The translations under genes and the position numbers were made by a program. This document shows positions 25,065 through 36,753 of a stretch of DNA of 64,000 nucleotides, one piece after another. The notes under the pieces were generated by a model. The model was not told where the DNA came from and ran no database searches. It saw only the letters and a program-made list of their open reading frames with translations. This DNA is from Tessaracoccus sp. OS52 (lineage in GTDB: Bacteria; Actinomycetota; Actinomycetes; Propionibacteriales; Propionibacteriaceae), in NCBI RefSeq assembly GCF_020687685.1, contig NZ_JAJEWM010000001.1, positions 1,302,001 to 1,366,000 of the forward strand, given 5' to 3'. The number at the start of each line of letters is the position of its first letter. The first letter of the stretch is position 1.

Positions 25065-25652
25065 CTAGTCGGCCCGGACGACGTCGCCCGCCAGGGTGTC
25101 CGCGGGCACCCGCGAGTTCTCCCCGGGCCAGAACGCGGAGAACAGCATCACAGGCGTGATCGCCAGGAAGGGAGCCACCAGGAGCGCGGCATGTGCGTTC
25201 AACACCAGATCCACCGGGACGACGTCCCCCGGCTGGGCTGCGGCGAGCCGCTGCGCGAATCCGTTGCCGCTCACCAGCAGACCCACCTGCCAGGTCACCA
25301 GGGCCCCGATCGTGGCGCCCACCACCGCCAGCACGCACACCCACCAACCGACGTGGCGAAACAGCAGCCAACTCGCGATCCCCGCAGCCAGGCCCAGGAT
25401 TCCGACGAGCAGCGTGAACAGCGCGTCGGGGGCGAACAGGTTGGCCAGACCGCGCTCACCGATCCGCGCGTACATGTCCTCGCCCACCGTGTAGCCGGGG
25501 CGCTCGGCGGTCAACGCCCACACCACGGCCTGGATCAGCCCGGCGACCGCGCAACCGAGGAGGTACACGGGCACGCTCCAGCGGGCGTCTGTCAGGGCGC
25601 GCCGCCACGCCGGGACGCCACGCGCCGCGGCCGAAAAGGGGATCTCACTCAT
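25065..25652 (-). CDS. small polytopic membrane protein (DUF2567-like)
   Basis: The 195 residues from the ATG at 25652 show about four hydrophobic helices (starting at [21 protein letters not shown]). The extracytoplasmic loop [30 protein letters not shown] comes after the first helix. The general pattern resembles the actinobacterial DUF2567 group; this is a tentative match. The start lies within the last 8 bases of dnaE, so it is translationally coupled to it, and hisD follows 10 bases later. Function unknown. Confidence 0.6.
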   Translation of the reverse strand: MSEIPFSAAARGVPAWRRALTDARWSVPVYLLGCAVAGLIQAVVWALTAERPGYTVGEDMYARIGERGLANLFAPDALFTLLVGILGLAAGIASWLLFRHVGWWVCVLAVVGATIGALVTWQVGLLVSGNGFAQRLAAAQPGDVVPVDLVLNAHAALLVAPFLAITPVMLFSAFWPGENSRVPADTLAGDVVRAD

Positions 25653-28600
25653 TTGAGCCAACTCTAGCCACGCCCACCGCGCTGGGACCCAGGACGGCCT
25701 TGAGGTCGGCGAACAGTGGCGAGCCGGGAGCGACGCGGTAACCGTCGCCAAGCTTGAACGTGGTGATCTTCTGGTCACTGCGCAGTTGGAGGTGCACCTC
25801 CGCCGATCCCGGGTACTCCGAGAGGATCTTCTTCAGGCGGCCCACGATGGAGGGCGTGCAACGCACCGCGGGGAGCGTCAGCAGGACCGGACCGGAACCC
25901 CCGTCGGGGTTGACCTGCGGCGCGACGATGTCCTGCGCCCGCATCCGCACCCGATCCTCCTCCGCGTCCACCACGCCACGCACGGCGATGATGGTGTCGG
26001 GAGCCAGGTGCATGGCCACCTGGTCGTAGACGCGGGGGAAGACCATTACCTCGACCGACGAGGTCAGGTCCTCCACCGTGACCGTCGCCCAGAAGGCACC
26101 CTTCTTGTTGACGCGCCTGGTCACGGAGGTGATGAGTCCGCAGACGGTGGTCTCGCCACGGAACCCGTCCGGGGACGCGACGGAGGCGATGGAGTGCTGA
26201 CCGTTGGCCTCCAGCACGTGCTCAAGCCCGTTGAGGGGATGGTCGGACACGTAGAGGCCCAGCATCTCGCGCTCGAACGACAGTTTGGTGCGGCGGTCCC
26301 ACTCGTCGAGGTCTGGGATCGGACTGTGCTCGTAGGAGTCGTCTCCGGCGTCCACCCCGAAGGCGCCGAACAGGTCGTCCTGGCCGTTCTCGGCGTTCTT
26401 CTTGACGTCGATGATGCCGTCGACGGCGTGCTCGTAGACGCTCATGAGACTGCGTCGGGTGTGGCCCAGTTCGTCGAAGGCGCCGGCCTTGATGAGGGAC
26501 TCGATGACGCGCTTGTTGCACATCAGCAGCGGCGCCTTGTCCAGGAAGTCGTTGAAGTCCTTCGCCGGCCCCTTCACGTCGCGCTCTGCGGTCCAGGCGG
26601 CCACCACCTTGTCGCCGACGTTGCGGATTGCGCCGAGGCCGTAGCGGATGTCGGTGCCGACGGGGGTGAAGGCGGACTCCGAGGAGTTGACGTCGGGCGG
26701 CAGCACCCTGATCCCCATGCGCCGGCACTCGGCGAGGTAGCCCGCGGACTTGTCCTTGTCGTCGCGCACCGACTGCAGCAGCGCCGCCATGTACTCGGTC
26801 GGGTAGTGCGCCTTGAGGTAGGCGGTCCAGTAGGAGATGACGCCGTAGGCGGCCGAGTGCGCCTTGTTGAACGCGTAGTCGGAGAACGGCAGCAGGGTGT
26901 CCCAGAGTGCCTTGATGGCGCCCGCGGAGAAGCCGCGCTCCTTCATCCCGCCGGAGAAGATCTCGTACTGGGCGTCCAACTCGGACTTCTTCTTCTTGCC
27001 CATGGCGCGCCGCAGCATGTCGGCGCTGCCGAGCGTGTAGCCGGCCAGCTGCTGGGCGATCGCCATGACCTGTTCCTGGTAGACGATCAGGCCGTAGGTC
27101 TCACCGAGGATGGGCTCCAGGGCCTCACCGAGCTCGGGGTGGAGCGGCTCGACGGGCTCCCGCCCGGTCTTGCGGCGGGCGTACTTGTTGTGGGAGTCGG
27201 CGCCCATGGGTCCGGGGCGGTAGAGCGCGCCGACGGCGGAGATGTCCTCGAACTTGTCCGGCCGCATCGAACGCAGCAGCGCCCGCATGGGACCACCGTC
27301 GAGCTGGAAGACGCCCAACGTGTCGCCCGCAGCGAGGAGGTCGTAGGTGGCCGGGTCGTCGAGCGGAAGGTCCTCGAGGACGAGCTCGACGTCCCGGTTG
27401 GCCTTGATGCTGCGCACCGCGTCGTCGATGACCGTGAGGTTACGCAGACCCAGGAAGTCCATCTTGATCAGGCCCAGGGACTCGCAGCCCGGGTAGTCGA
27501 ACTGGGTGATGATGGCCCCGTCGGCCTCGCGCTTCATGACGGGGATGACTTCCTGCAGCGGCGTGTTGGACATGATGACGCCGGCGGCGTGGACGCCCCA
27601 TTGCCGCTTGAGGTCCTCGATCCCCTTGGCCGTGTCCACGACGGTGCGGACGTCCGGGTCGCTGTTGTAGAGCTCCCGGAACTCGTTGCCCTCGGAGTAG
27701 CGCTTGTGCTCCGGGTTGAACAGCTGGCTCAGCGGGATGCCCTTGCCCATGATGTCGGGCGGCATCGCCTTGGTGATCTTCTCCCCCACGGAGAAGGGCA
27801 TGTCCAGCACCCGCGAGGAGTCCTTGACCGCTGCCTTGGCCTTGATGGAGCCGTAGGTGACGATCTGTGCGACCTTGTCGGAGCCGTACTTCTGGGTGAC
27901 GTAGTTGATCACCTCGCCGCGGCGGCGATCATCGAAGTCGATGTCGAAGTCCGGCATGGAGACGCGCTCGGGGTTCAGGAACCGCTCGAACAGCAGGCCG
28001 TGGGCGATGGGGTCCAGGTCCGTGATCCGCAGCGCGTAGGCGCACATGGAGCCAGCGCCCGACCCGCGCCCGGGACCGACGCGGATGCCGTTCTCCTTGG
28101 CCCAGTTGATGAAGTCGGCCACCACTAGGAAGTAGCCGGTGAAACCCATCTTGGCGATGATCGTGGTCTCGAACTCGGCCCGGTCCCGCACCTCCCGGCT
28201 GATGCCGTCGGGATAGCGGGCGTGGAGACCGCGCTCCACCTCCTTGTGGAACCAGGTGTCCTCGGTCTCGCCGGCGGGGACGTCGTAGCGGGGCATGTAG
28301 GTGCCCATGCCCTCGTCGAACTCCGTCTCGATGCGCTCGGCAATGGCCAGGGTGTTGTCGCAGGCCTCGGGCAACTCCGAGAAGAGGGCCCGCATCTCCG
28401 CCGCCGACTTCAGGTAGTAGCCGGAACCGTCGAACTTGAACCTGTCCACCTGGGCCTTGCGGGAGCCGGCGGAGACGCACAGCAGCGTGTCGTGGGCGTC
28501 GGCGTCGTCGGCGTGCACGTAGTGGAGGTCGTTGGTGGCCACCAGCGGGAGCTGGAGGTCCCGGGCGAGCTTGAGGAGATCCTGGCGGACCCGGTTCTCG

Positions 28601-29184
28601 ATGGACAGGCCGTGGTCCATCAGCTCCACGTAGAAGTTGCCGGCCCCGAAGATGTCGCGGAACTCCGCCGCGGCGGCGCGGGCGTTGTCGTACTGCCCCA
28701 GGCGCAGGAAGGTCTGGACCTCACCCGAGGGGCACCCCGTCGTCGCGATCAGGCCCTTGCCGTACTCGTGCAGCAGTTCCCGGTCCGCTCGCGGCTTGTA
28801 GAAGAAGCCCTCCAGGGAGCTGCGGGAGCTCAGCTTGAACAGGTTGTGCATGCCGGCCTTGTCAGCCGCCCACATCGTCATGTGGGTGTAGGCGCCCTTG
28901 GAGGCGACGTCGTCGCCGGTGCCGTCGCCGAACTGCACCCGCTTGCGCTCGGAGCGATGCGTGCGCGGTGTCAGGTAGGCCTCAAGGCCGATGATGGGCT
29001 TGACGTCGTAGCTCTTGGACGCCTTGTAGAACTCGTAGGCCCCGAACAGGTTGCCGTGGTCCGTCATCGCGAGGGCGGGCATCCCCATCTGCTCCGCGCC
29101 CCGGAACAGGTCGTGGACGCGTGCCGCACCGTCCAGCATCGAGAATTCCGTGTGGCAGTGCAGATGGACGAACTGGTCCGACAC
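25645..29184 (-). CDS. dnaE: DNA polymerase III alpha subunit
   Basis: This is the replicative DNA polymerase. The 1179 residues fit DnaE1. An N-terminal PHP domain starts FVHLHCHTEFSMLDGA, with the metal-site motif MTDHGNLFG. The C-family polymerase catalytic centre has GPGRGSGAGS and MPDFDIDFDD. Helix-hairpin-helix and OB-fold domains (GLITSVTRRVNKKGAFWATVTVEDL) lie in the C-terminal part. The GTG start is preceded by GAGGAGATT. It is divergent from the pirin gene, and the hisD group may share its transcript. Confidence 0.97.
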   Translation of the reverse strand: MSDQFVHLHCHTEFSMLDGAARVHDLFRGAEQMGMPALAMTDHGNLFGAYEFYKASKSYDVKPIIGLEAYLTPRTHRSERKRVQFGDGTGDDVASKGAYTHMTMWAADKAGMHNLFKLSSRSSLEGFFYKPRADRELLHEYGKGLIATTGCPSGEVQTFLRLGQYDNARAAAAEFRDIFGAGNFYVELMDHGLSIENRVRQDLLKLARDLQLPLVATNDLHYVHADDADAHDTLLCVSAGSRKAQVDRFKFDGSGYYLKSAAEMRALFSELPEACDNTLAIAERIETEFDEGMGTYMPRYDVPAGETEDTWFHKEVERGLHARYPDGISREVRDRAEFETTIIAKMGFTGYFLVVADFINWAKENGIRVGPGRGSGAGSMCAYALRITDLDPIAHGLLFERFLNPERVSMPDFDIDFDDRRRGEVINYVTQKYGSDKVAQIVTYGSIKAKAAVKDSSRVLDMPFSVGEKITKAMPPDIMGKGIPLSQLFNPEHKRYSEGNEFRELYNSDPDVRTVVDTAKGIEDLKRQWGVHAAGVIMSNTPLQEVIPVMKREADGAIITQFDYPGCESLGLIKMDFLGLRNLTVIDDAVRSIKANRDVELVLEDLPLDDPATYDLLAAGDTLGVFQLDGGPMRALLRSMRPDKFEDISAVGALYRPGPMGADSHNKYARRKTGREPVEPLHPELGEALEPILGETYGLIVYQEQVMAIAQQLAGYTLGSADMLRRAMGKKKKSELDAQYEIFSGGMKERGFSAGAIKALWDTLLPFSDYAFNKAHSAAYGVISYWTAYLKAHYPTEYMAALLQSVRDDKDKSAGYLAECRRMGIRVLPPDVNSSESAFTPVGTDIRYGLGAIRNVGDKVVAAWTAERDVKGPAKDFNDFLDKAPLLMCNKRVIESLIKAGAFDELGHTRRSLMSVYEHAVDGIIDVKKNAENGQDDLFGAFGVDAGDDSYEHSPIPDLDEWDRRTKLSFEREMLGLYVSDHPLNGLEHVLEANGQHSIASVASPDGFRGETTVCGLITSVTRRVNKKGAFWATVTVEDLTSSVEVMVFPRVYDQVAMHLAPDTIIAVRGVVDAEEDRVRMRAQDIVAPQVNPDGGSGPVLLTLPAVRCTPSIVGRLKKILSEYPGSAEVHLQLRSDQKITTFKLGDGYRVAPGSPLFADLKAVLGPSAVGVARVGSNE

Positions 29185-29226
29185 CCAATCTCCTCAAAGT
29201 CCCGACGCCTCAACCGACGAGCCACC

Positions 29227-29283
29227 ACCCTACCCCCGGCCGCCGACGGTTCCGGTCCACGACTCGGCTTGCTGGCATAGGCT
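29227..29283. promoter_or_regulatory. divergent promoter region dnaE/pirin
   Basis: On the minus strand TAGGGT (29227-29232) lies about 43 bases before dnaE. On the plus strand TAGGCT (29278-29283) lies 34 bases before the pirin ATG, followed by GAGGAGG as ribosome-binding site. Neither has a good -35. This is a 133-base gap with no gene. Confidence 0.4.
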
Positions 29284-29317
29284 GGGGCCACTGGCTGGTC
29301 CTGCGAGGAGGCCCCCG

Positions 29318-30298
29318 ATGAGCAACATCGACACCCACCCCGACCTGCTCGACTGCCACGCGGTCGGGCAGCCGCACGCCGACGAGGTGCAGGTCATCGA
29401 GCCCAAGGAAGTGGCCCTCGGCGGTGAGGACGCGATGAAGGTGCGTCGCACCCTGCCGTCGCTGACCCGCTCGTTCGTGGGCGCATGGTGCTTCGTAGAC
29501 CACTACGGCCCCGAGCAGGGCATGTGCATGGACGTACCGCCACATCCACACACCGGCCTGCAGACGGTGAGCTGGCTCTTCGAGGGCGAGATCGAGCACC
29601 GGGACTCCGGAGGGGTGCACGAGATGGTGCGCCCTGGCGAGGTGAACCTGATGACTTCTGGTTACGGCATCGCCCACTCCGAGGTGTCCACGCCGAGGCG
29701 GGACCTGCTGCACGGCGTCCAGTTGTGGGTGGTGCTGCCCGAACACGACAAGGACCTGGTCCGCGACTTCCAGCACCACGTCCCCGACCTCTATGAGAGC
29801 GACGGCGTTCGCGCCAAGATCCTGGTCGGCGGTCTCGACGGCGTCGCGTCACCCGTTCGCACCGAGACCCCGCTCCTGGGTGCCGAAGTGGTCATGGACG
29901 CAGGGGTCACCTGGGAACTCGCGGTCACGCCCGGATTCGAGCACGGCGTGCTGGTGGACTCCGGTTTCGTGGACTTCGACGGTGTGCGTCTGGACCGCAG
30001 CACCATGGGCGTGCGCGACGCGGGCCTGGACCATCTGCGGATCACCAACCCCACCGACGAACCCGCCCGCATCATGCTGCTCGGCGGGGAACCGTTCGAC
30101 GAGGGCATCGTGATGTGGTGGAACTTCATCGGCCGCAGCCACGACGACATCGTCCGGCTCCGGCAGGAGTGGAACGAGGCACCGGACGACAGGTTCGGCC
30201 GGGTGAAGGGCTACGTGGGCTCCACTCCCAGGCTGAAAGCGCCGGAGCTGCCTACGAACGTACGCCTGAAGACGCGTTTCCGCCGGGGCAAGCGCTGA
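29318..30298 (+). CDS. pirin family protein
   Basis: The 326 residues form a bicupin. The pirin metal site motif is visible in PPHPHTGLQTVSWLFEGEIEHRDS, giving the two His and a Glu of the first cupin, and the second cupin carries GGEPFDEGIVMWWNFIGRS. Pirins bind iron or other metals. Some oxidize flavonoids such as quercetin and others act as regulators; the role here is unknown. The ATG has GAGGAGG 8 bases upstream; a longer frame to 29051 overlaps dnaE and was rejected. It is convergent with the DUF1801 gene. Confidence 0.92.
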   Translation: MSNIDTHPDLLDCHAVGQPHADEVQVIEPKEVALGGEDAMKVRRTLPSLTRSFVGAWCFVDHYGPEQGMCMDVPPHPHTGLQTVSWLFEGEIEHRDSGGVHEMVRPGEVNLMTSGYGIAHSEVSTPRRDLLHGVQLWVVLPEHDKDLVRDFQHHVPDLYESDGVRAKILVGGLDGVASPVRTETPLLGAEVVMDAGVTWELAVTPGFEHGVLVDSGFVDFDGVRLDRSTMGVRDAGLDHLRITNPTDEPARIMLLGGEPFDEGIVMWWNFIGRSHDDIVRLRQEWNEAPDDRFGRVKGYVGSTPRLKAPELPTNVRLKTRFRRGKR

Positions 30299-30309
30299 CG
30301 GCCACACCC

Positions 30310-30672
30310 TTAGCGCGCTATCTGCTCCGCACGGGCCCGGACCAGCGCCTTGACGATCTCCTCGGGCAGAGGGCTCGCCGGTTGGAACCGGATGGTCCCC
30401 TTGGCCAGCCCGATCCCGGGGTGGCTCGCAAGATCGTCGGCGACGCTCTCGACTGCCTCCGGGCTGAAGGGGTACACACCCACGTGACCCTTCGCCCTCA
30501 TCACCGCCAACAGTGGCTTGCCGTGGTGGAGCAGGCAGGGCATGCCATAGCCCAATCCCTGTTCGGCATCAGGCACCACCTCCCGGGCGAGGGCATAGAC
30601 CCGGGCCACCACCTCGCGGTCTACCTCCGCCAGCTCGGACAGGTAGTCATCAACGGTTCCCATGCAGGCCAT
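30310..30672 (-). CDS. DUF1801 / iron-chaperone-like protein
   Basis: The 120-residue protein has the DUF1801 pattern: TVDDYLSELAEVDREVVARVYALAREVVPDAEQGLGYGMPCLLHHGKPLLAV. The Gly-Tyr-Gly-Met-Pro turn is typical. Related proteins include YdhG, which has been called an iron chaperone, but the function of most members is open. An internal ATG at 30663 (MGTVDDY) is an equally likely start. It lies 32 bases after gltD, so it may be the tail of the glt operon. Confidence 0.8.
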   Translation of the reverse strand: MACMGTVDDYLSELAEVDREVVARVYALAREVVPDAEQGLGYGMPCLLHHGKPLLAVMRAKGHVGVYPFSPEAVESVADDLASHPGIGLAKGTIRFQPASPLPEEIVKALVRARAEQIAR

Positions 30673-30704
30673 GATGCACCAGCCACACGCAACGCACGCG
30701 AGCC

Positions 30705-32168
30705 TCAGGCCATCAGTTGGCGCACCTCCGGCCCGATCGCTCGCGGCAGCTTGGAGGAACCGGAAAGGAACTCGTCGACGCCCTTCGCGCAGGAGCGGCC
30801 CTCGGCGATCGCCCAGACGATCAGCGACTGCCCGCGCCCCGCGTCGCCGCAGACGAACACGCCCGGCACATTGGTGGCGTAGTCGTCGTCGCGGGCGAGG
30901 TTGCCCCTGGGGTCGAACTCAAGGCCGAGCTGTTCGGCGATGGTGCGCTCCGGTCCGACGAAGCCCATGGCGAGCAGCACCAGCTGCGCCGGGATGTGCC
31001 GCTGGGTCCCCTCCACCGGCACGAACTGGCCCTCGGAGAACTGCACCTCCGTCAGGTCCAGCCCGGCCACGTGGCCGTCCCTGTCGCCGACGAACTCCGA
31101 GGTGGACACGGCGTACATGCGCTCGCCGCCCTCCTCGTGCGCCGACGAGACACGGAACGTCATGGGGTAGGTGGGCCAGGGCTGGCTCCCAGGCCGGGCC
31201 TCGGGTGGTTGCGGCATGATCTCCAGCTGCGTGATGGACCGCGCACCCTGCCGGATGGAGGTCCCGAGGCAGTCCGCCCCGGTGTCGCCGCCGCCGATGA
31301 TCACGACGTCCTTGCCCTCGGCCGTGATCTGGTCCGGGACATGCTCGCCGAGCGCCGCACGGTTGGCCTGCGGCAGGAACTCCATGGCCTGGTGGATCCC
31401 CGCGAGTTCGCGTCCCGGCACCGGCAGGTCGCGCCCGACGGTGGAGCCGATCGCGAGCACGACCGCCTCGTAGCGCTCCAGCAACTCCGGGCCGGTGATG
31501 TCGGTGCCCACGGTGACGTTCGTCTTGAACTGCGTCCCCTCCAGCACCATCTGCTTGAGCCTGCGGTTCAGGACGGACTTCTCCATCTTGAACTCGGGGA
31601 TGCCATAGCGCAGGAGCCCGCCGATGGCGTCGGCCCGCTCGTGCACGACGACGGTGTGCCCCGCCCGGGTCAGCTGCTGCGCCACGGCTAGACCCGCGGG
31701 GCCGGAACCGACCACGGCCACCGTCTTGTTGGTGTGCCACTCGGGCTGCTGCGGGAACACCCGCGAGTCGTCCCAGGCCTTGTCGATGATGGCGACCTCG
31801 ACGTTCTTGATGGTCACCGGGTCTCGGTTGATGCCGACGACGCAGGCGGTCTCGCACGGGGCGGGGCACAGACGTCCGGTGAACTCGGGGAAGTTGTTCG
31901 TGGCGTGCAGCCGTTCGAGCGCCGGCTGCCAGTCGTCGCGCCAGACCAGGTCGTTCCACTCCGGGATCAGGTTGCCCAGCGGGCAGCCGTTGTGGCAGAA
32001 CGGGATCCCGCAGTCCATGCAGCGGCCCGCCTGCTCGGAGATGATCGGCAGGAGGGCGCGCCCGGGGCTGCCCGGGTACACCTCCTTCCAGTCGTGCACC
32101 CGCTCCTCCACCGGGCGGCGAGGTGCGACCTGCCGGGGGGTGGTCATGAAGCCCTTCGGATCAGCCAT
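30705..32168 (-). CDS. gltD: glutamate synthase small subunit (NADPH)
   Basis: The small subunit supplies electrons from NADPH to GltB. The 487 residues show an N-terminal cysteine cluster [17 protein letters not shown] for iron-sulfur centres, then FAD motif [14 protein letters not shown] and a second dinucleotide motif [13 protein letters not shown]. The C-terminus ([19 protein letters not shown]) is the usual FAD site. The ATG overlaps the gltB stop by 8 bases, so translation is coupled. Confidence 0.97.
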   Translation of the reverse strand: MADPKGFMTTPRQVAPRRPVEERVHDWKEVYPGSPGRALLPIISEQAGRCMDCGIPFCHNGCPLGNLIPEWNDLVWRDDWQPALERLHATNNFPEFTGRLCPAPCETACVVGINRDPVTIKNVEVAIIDKAWDDSRVFPQQPEWHTNKTVAVVGSGPAGLAVAQQLTRAGHTVVVHERADAIGGLLRYGIPEFKMEKSVLNRRLKQMVLEGTQFKTNVTVGTDITGPELLERYEAVVLAIGSTVGRDLPVPGRELAGIHQAMEFLPQANRAALGEHVPDQITAEGKDVVIIGGGDTGADCLGTSIRQGARSITQLEIMPQPPEARPGSQPWPTYPMTFRVSSAHEEGGERMYAVSTSEFVGDRDGHVAGLDLTEVQFSEGQFVPVEGTQRHIPAQLVLLAMGFVGPERTIAEQLGLEFDPRGNLARDDDYATNVPGVFVCGDAGRGQSLIVWAIAEGRSCAKGVDEFLSGSSKLPRAIGPEVRQLMA

Positions 32169-35100
32169 GAGCGGCCTCCATCATCATCTTCGTGGTCAGT
32201 TCCTCGTCGAGGCCGTCGATGGTGGCGCGGTCCCGCACCTCCATGATCCTCGCGTAGTCGCGCGGCTGGATCTTGGTGAACCTGGTCACCAGGTCCGCGT
32301 CCGTCAGCGGGAGGAGCTCGTCGGCGACCGTTGAACCGGTCTCGGCGGCGTGCTCGCCCAGCAGCTCCCGGACCCGGGCGACGTCGCGGGGGGTGAGTTC
32401 GACGGGGTCGACGAACTCTGTGTTGAGGCGGATCAGGTCGAGGTCCAGCACCCAGGCGGTGCCGCCCGACATGCCGGCTGCGAAGTTGCGGCCCGTTGGC
32501 CCGAGCACCAGCACCTCGCCGCCGGTCATGTACTCGCAGCCGTGGTCGCCCACGCCCTCCACGACGGCGGAGGCGCCGGAGTTGCGCACGCAGAACCGCT
32601 CCCCCACCAGACCGCGCAGGAACAGCTGCCCCGACGTCGCGCCGTAGGCGATGACATTGCCCGCGACGATCTGCTCGCGCGGGTCGAACGGCACGTCCTG
32701 CGGCGGGGTGACCACCACGCGACCGCCGGAGAGCCCCTTGGCTACGTAGTCGTTGGCATCCCCGACGAGCTTGAGCGTCACCCCCCTGGGCAGGAACGCC
32801 CCGAAGCTCTGGCCGCCTGTGCCGTTGAGGGTGAACTGGATCGTCCCGGGCTCGAGCCCCGCGCCGTCGGTCGCCCGCGTGACGTGGTGGCCGAGGAGCG
32901 TGCCGACGGTGCGGTCGACGTTGCGCACCGGCAGCGTCGCCGCCACCGGTTCGCCCCGCTCCAGGGCCGGGGCCGCAAGCTCGATCAGCCGGACGTCCAG
33001 CTTGTCGGCCAGCCCGTGGTCCTGTGCCACCGTCCGGTGCCGGGTCGCGCCCGGTGCCGCGACGTCGGTGAGGATCGGCGACAGGTCGAGGCCGGCGGAC
33101 TTCCAGTGCCCGACCGCGCGGGCGACGTCGAGCGCTTCCACGCGGCCCACGGCCTCCTCCAGTGTGCGGAACCCGAGCGAGGCCAGGATCTCGCGCACCT
33201 CCTGCGCCATGAACTCGAAGAAGTTGATCACGTGCTGCGGGTCGCCGGTGAACTTGGCCCGCAGCTCCGGGTTCTGGGTGGCGACCCCCACCGGGCAGGT
33301 GTCCTTGTGGCAAACCCGCATCATGATGCAGCCCGTCACCACGAGAGGGGCGGTGGCGAACCCGAACTCCTCGGCCCCCAGCAGGGCCGCGATGACGACG
33401 TCGCGCCCGGTCTTTAGCTGCCCGTCGCACTGGACGACGATTCGGTCGCGCAACCCATTGACCAGGAGCGTCTGCTGCGTCTCGGCCAGTCCCAGTTCCC
33501 AGGGCGCGCCGGCATGCTTGAGCGACGTCAGCGGCGCCGCGCCGGTGCCGCCGTCGTGCCCGGAGATGAGCACCACGTCGGCCTTGGCCTTGCTGACCCC
33601 GGCCGCGACGGTGCCGACCCCGACCTCGCTGACCAGCTTCACGTGGACTCGGGCCGACGGGTTGGCGCACTTGAGGTCGTGGATCAGCTGCTTGAGGTCC
33701 TCGATGGAGTAGATGTCGTGGTGCGGCGGCGGGGAGATCAGGCCGACGCCGGGCGTGGAGTGGCGGGTCTTGGCGACCCACGGGTACACCTTCGGGCCGG
33801 GCAGCTGACCGCCCTCGCCGGGCTTGGCGCCCTGGGCCATCTTGATCTGGATGTCGTCTGCGTAGGTCAGGTACTCCGAGGTCACCCCGAACCGCCCCGA
33901 CGCCACCTGCTTGATGGCCGAGCGGCGCGAGGGATCGTGCAACCGCTCCGCGTCCTCGCCGCCCTCGCCGGTGTTGGACTTGCCGCCGAGCTTGTTCATG
34001 GCGATGGCCAGCGTCTCGTGCGCCTCCATCGAGATGGAGCCGTAGCTCATGGCGCCGGTCGAGAACCGCTTCACGATCTCGCTGACCGGCTCCACCTCCT
34101 CGATGGGCACGGGCTCGCGCTCCCGGAACTCCAGCATCGAGCGCAGCGTCATCAGCCGCGACGAGTTGTCGTTGACCAGGGCGGTGTAGCGCTTGAACAC
34201 GTCGTAGCGGCCGGTGCGGGTGGCGTGCTGGAGGCGGAAGACCGTCTCGGGGTCGAACAGGTGCGGTTCGCCCTCACGACGCCACTGGTACTCCCCGCCC
34301 ACCTGGAGGTCGCGGTGGGCCAGGGGGATGCCGTCGGCCGGGTAGGCCATCAGGTGCCGCTGCCGGACCTCTTCGGCGATCTCGGCGAGCCCGAGCCCGC
34401 CGATCCGGCTGGTGGTGCCGGTGAAGTACTTGTCGATGAGTTCCTGCGACAGTCCGATGGCCTCGAAGATCTGGGCGCCGGAGTAGGAGGCGACGGTGGA
34501 GACGCCCATCTTGCTCATCACCTTGAGCACGCCCTTGCTGAGTGCCTTGGCGACGTTCTTGATGGCCACCTCGGGCAGCACCCCGACGAAGGTCTCGCGC
34601 CGGGCGAGGTCTTCCGCGGTCTCGAACGCGAGGTAGGGGTTCACGGCCGCGGCGCCGTAGCCGATGAGGAGCGCGACGTGGTGGACCTCGCGCACGTCGC
34701 CGGCCTCGACCACGAGGCCAACCTGGGTCCGGGTCTTCTCCCGGACCAGGTGGTGGTGGATGGCGGCGGTCAGCAGCAGCGACGGGATGGGCGCCTGGTC
34801 CGCCGTCGAGTGCCGGTCCGACAGCACGATGGCCCGCGCCCCGCCACGCACTGCGGCGGAGACCTCCTCGCAGAGCTCGTCCAGGCGTGCGCCGAGCGCC
34901 CGGCCCCCGCCGGCCACCTTGTAGAGGCCGCGCACGACGTGGGTCGCGTAGCCGGGGACCTCCCCCAGCCGCACGATCTTGGCCAGCTGCTCGGAGTCCA
35001 GGATGGGCCGGTCCATGGTGATCTGGCGCGCCGACGCCGCGGTCGGCTCCAGGAGGTTGCGCTCCGGCCCGATCTTGGTGGTCAACGAGGTGACCAGTTC

Positions 35101-36678
35101 CTCACGGATGGCGTCCAGCGGCGGGTTGGTGACCTGCGCGAAGAGCTGGCTGAAGTAGTCGAACACCAGCCGGGGCCGGTCGGACAGGACCGGCAAGGGG
35201 GTGTCTGTGCCCATGGAACCGAGCGGCTCACCGCCGCTGTTGGCCATCGGCGCGATGATGTGGCGCAGTTCCTCATGGGTGTACCCGAAGACCTGCTGTC
35301 GGCGCGTCACCGAGGCGTGGCTGTGCACGATGTGGGCGCGGCCGGGCAGCTGGTCGAGCTTCATGGAGTTGGCGGCCACCCACTCGGCGTAGGGCTTCTC
35401 GGCCGCGAGCTGGCCCTTGACCTCGTCGTCGGAGAGGATCTGTCCCCGGTCCAGGTCCACAAGCAGCATGCGACCGGGCTGGAGGCGGCCCTTGCGCACC
35501 ACCGACGCCGAGGCGATCGGGAGCACTCCGGCCTCGGAGGCGAACACGACCAGGCCGTCGTCGGTCTCCCAGAACCGGCCCGGGCGCAGACCATTGCGGT
35601 CGAGGCAGGCGCCGATGAGGGAACCGTCGGTGAAGGTCATGCAGGCGGGACCGTCCCACGGCTCCATGATGGCCGAGTGGTACTCGTAGAAGGCCCGGCG
35701 GTCCGGGTCCATCTCGTCGTGACCCTCCCACGCCTCCGGGATCATCATGAGCACGGCGTGCGGCAGGGAACGCCCGCCGAGGTGCAGCAGTTCGAGCACC
35801 TCGTCGAAGGAGGCCGAGTCCGAGCCGTCCGGGGTACAGATGGGGAACAGCCGCTCCAGCGAGCCGGGGATGACGTCAGAGACGAGCAGCGCCTCGCGGG
35901 CCCGCATCCAGTTCCGGTTGCCGCGCACCGTGTTGATCTCGCCGTTGTGGGCGATCATCCGGTACGGGTGCGCCAGCTCCCAGGCCGGGAAGGTGTTGGT
36001 GGAGAAGCGCGAGTGCACCAGCGCCAGGGCGGAGGCGACCCGCTCGTCGTGCAGTTCGGGGAAGACCTCCTCCAACTGGGACGTGGTGAGCATGCCCTTG
36101 TAGACCAGCGTCCGCGCGGACAGGGACGGGAAGTACACGCCGACCTCGTGCTGGACGCGCCGTCGCAGCACGAACGCGAGTCGGTCGAGGTCGATCCCGG
36201 CCTGGTCGTCGCGCCCTGCGATCACCAGGTGCTCGAAATGCGGCATCGCGCCCAGCGAGATGGGTGAGAGCGTGCCGGTCTCAACGGGGACCTCGCGCCA
36301 CGCGATGACGTCGAGCTCCTCCTCGTCGGCGATCCGCTCGATGCCGGACTTGGCCAGGAGCCTGGCGGACTCGTCTGTGGGCAGGAAGGCCATTCCGACG
36401 GCGTAGGCACCCTTCTCGGGCAGCTTCGAGTCGATCACCGCGCGCAGGAACGCATCCGGAACCTGGATCAGGATGCCGGCGCCGTCACCGGCGGCCTCGT
36501 CGGCGCCCGTTGCGCCGCGGTGATCGAGGTTGCGCAGCGCTTCAAGACCCTGTTCGACGATCTCGTGACGGGCGATTCCGTCCAGCTTGGCGACGAAGGC
36601 GACACCGCAGGCATCGTGCTCGAACTCCGGGTCGTAGAGACCGACCTTCTCGTGTCGAGGGAAGACTGGGTTGTTCAT
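32161..36678 (-). CDS. gltB: glutamate synthase large subunit
   Basis: The enzyme makes two glutamates from glutamine and 2-oxoglutarate. From the ATG at 36678 the protein has 1505 residues. A 23-residue propeptide precedes Cys24 in HDACGVAF, the amidotransferase nucleophile. The FMN-binding synthase domain and the 3Fe-4S cysteines ([12 protein letters not shown]) are present, and a GXGXG C-terminal domain follows (GGTAWVLD region). GGAGGTG precedes the start. Upstream are a GlnR-type site and two -10-like hexamers, so nitrogen control is likely. A frame extending to 36735 was rejected because it lacks a ribosome-binding site. Confidence 0.97.
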   Translation of the reverse strand: MNNPVFPRHEKVGLYDPEFEHDACGVAFVAKLDGIARHEIVEQGLEALRNLDHRGATGADEAAGDGAGILIQVPDAFLRAVIDSKLPEKGAYAVGMAFLPTDESARLLAKSGIERIADEEELDVIAWREVPVETGTLSPISLGAMPHFEHLVIAGRDDQAGIDLDRLAFVLRRRVQHEVGVYFPSLSARTLVYKGMLTTSQLEEVFPELHDERVASALALVHSRFSTNTFPAWELAHPYRMIAHNGEINTVRGNRNWMRAREALLVSDVIPGSLERLFPICTPDGSDSASFDEVLELLHLGGRSLPHAVLMMIPEAWEGHDEMDPDRRAFYEYHSAIMEPWDGPACMTFTDGSLIGACLDRNGLRPGRFWETDDGLVVFASEAGVLPIASASVVRKGRLQPGRMLLVDLDRGQILSDDEVKGQLAAEKPYAEWVAANSMKLDQLPGRAHIVHSHASVTRRQQVFGYTHEELRHIIAPMANSGGEPLGSMGTDTPLPVLSDRPRLVFDYFSQLFAQVTNPPLDAIREELVTSLTTKIGPERNLLEPTAASARQITMDRPILDSEQLAKIVRLGEVPGYATHVVRGLYKVAGGGRALGARLDELCEEVSAAVRGGARAIVLSDRHSTADQAPIPSLLLTAAIHHHLVREKTRTQVGLVVEAGDVREVHHVALLIGYGAAAVNPYLAFETAEDLARRETFVGVLPEVAIKNVAKALSKGVLKVMSKMGVSTVASYSGAQIFEAIGLSQELIDKYFTGTTSRIGGLGLAEIAEEVRQRHLMAYPADGIPLAHRDLQVGGEYQWRREGEPHLFDPETVFRLQHATRTGRYDVFKRYTALVNDNSSRLMTLRSMLEFREREPVPIEEVEPVSEIVKRFSTGAMSYGSISMEAHETLAIAMNKLGGKSNTGEGGEDAERLHDPSRRSAIKQVASGRFGVTSEYLTYADDIQIKMAQGAKPGEGGQLPGPKVYPWVAKTRHSTPGVGLISPPPHHDIYSIEDLKQLIHDLKCANPSARVHVKLVSEVGVGTVAAGVSKAKADVVLISGHDGGTGAAPLTSLKHAGAPWELGLAETQQTLLVNGLRDRIVVQCDGQLKTGRDVVIAALLGAEEFGFATAPLVVTGCIMMRVCHKDTCPVGVATQNPELRAKFTGDPQHVINFFEFMAQEVREILASLGFRTLEEAVGRVEALDVARAVGHWKSAGLDLSPILTDVAAPGATRHRTVAQDHGLADKLDVRLIELAAPALERGEPVAATLPVRNVDRTVGTLLGHHVTRATDGAGLEPGTIQFTLNGTGGQSFGAFLPRGVTLKLVGDANDYVAKGLSGGRVVVTPPQDVPFDPREQIVAGNVIAYGATSGQLFLRGLVGERFCVRNSGASAVVEGVGDHGCEYMTGGEVLVLGPTGRNFAAGMSGGTAWVLDLDLIRLNTEFVDPVELTPRDVARVRELLGEHAAETGSTVADELLPLTDADLVTRFTKIQPRDYARIMEVRDRATIDGLDEELTTKMMMEAAHG

Positions 36679-36709
36679 GCGGGCACCTCCAAGTTCGTTA
36701 CCGGCTTGG

Positions 36710-36737
36710 AGAATATGCACCCGCTGGCTGCTCAAAA
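36710..36737 (-). promoter_or_regulatory. candidate gltB promoter
   Basis: TATTCT (36710-36715) with TTTTGA (36732-36737) 16 bases upstream is one candidate. The nearer-consensus hexamer TACAAT at 36762-36767 is another, further upstream and inside the GlnR-like site. Sequence alone does not settle which is used. Confidence 0.4.
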
Positions 36738-36753
36738 CAACAGATTCAGCCCT

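Noticed and set aside
33514..36267. Long open frame opposite gltB, plus strand
   Set aside because: It is a high-GC shadow. gltB has full-length family motifs, and the plus frame is low-complexity Asp/Val/His/Gly.
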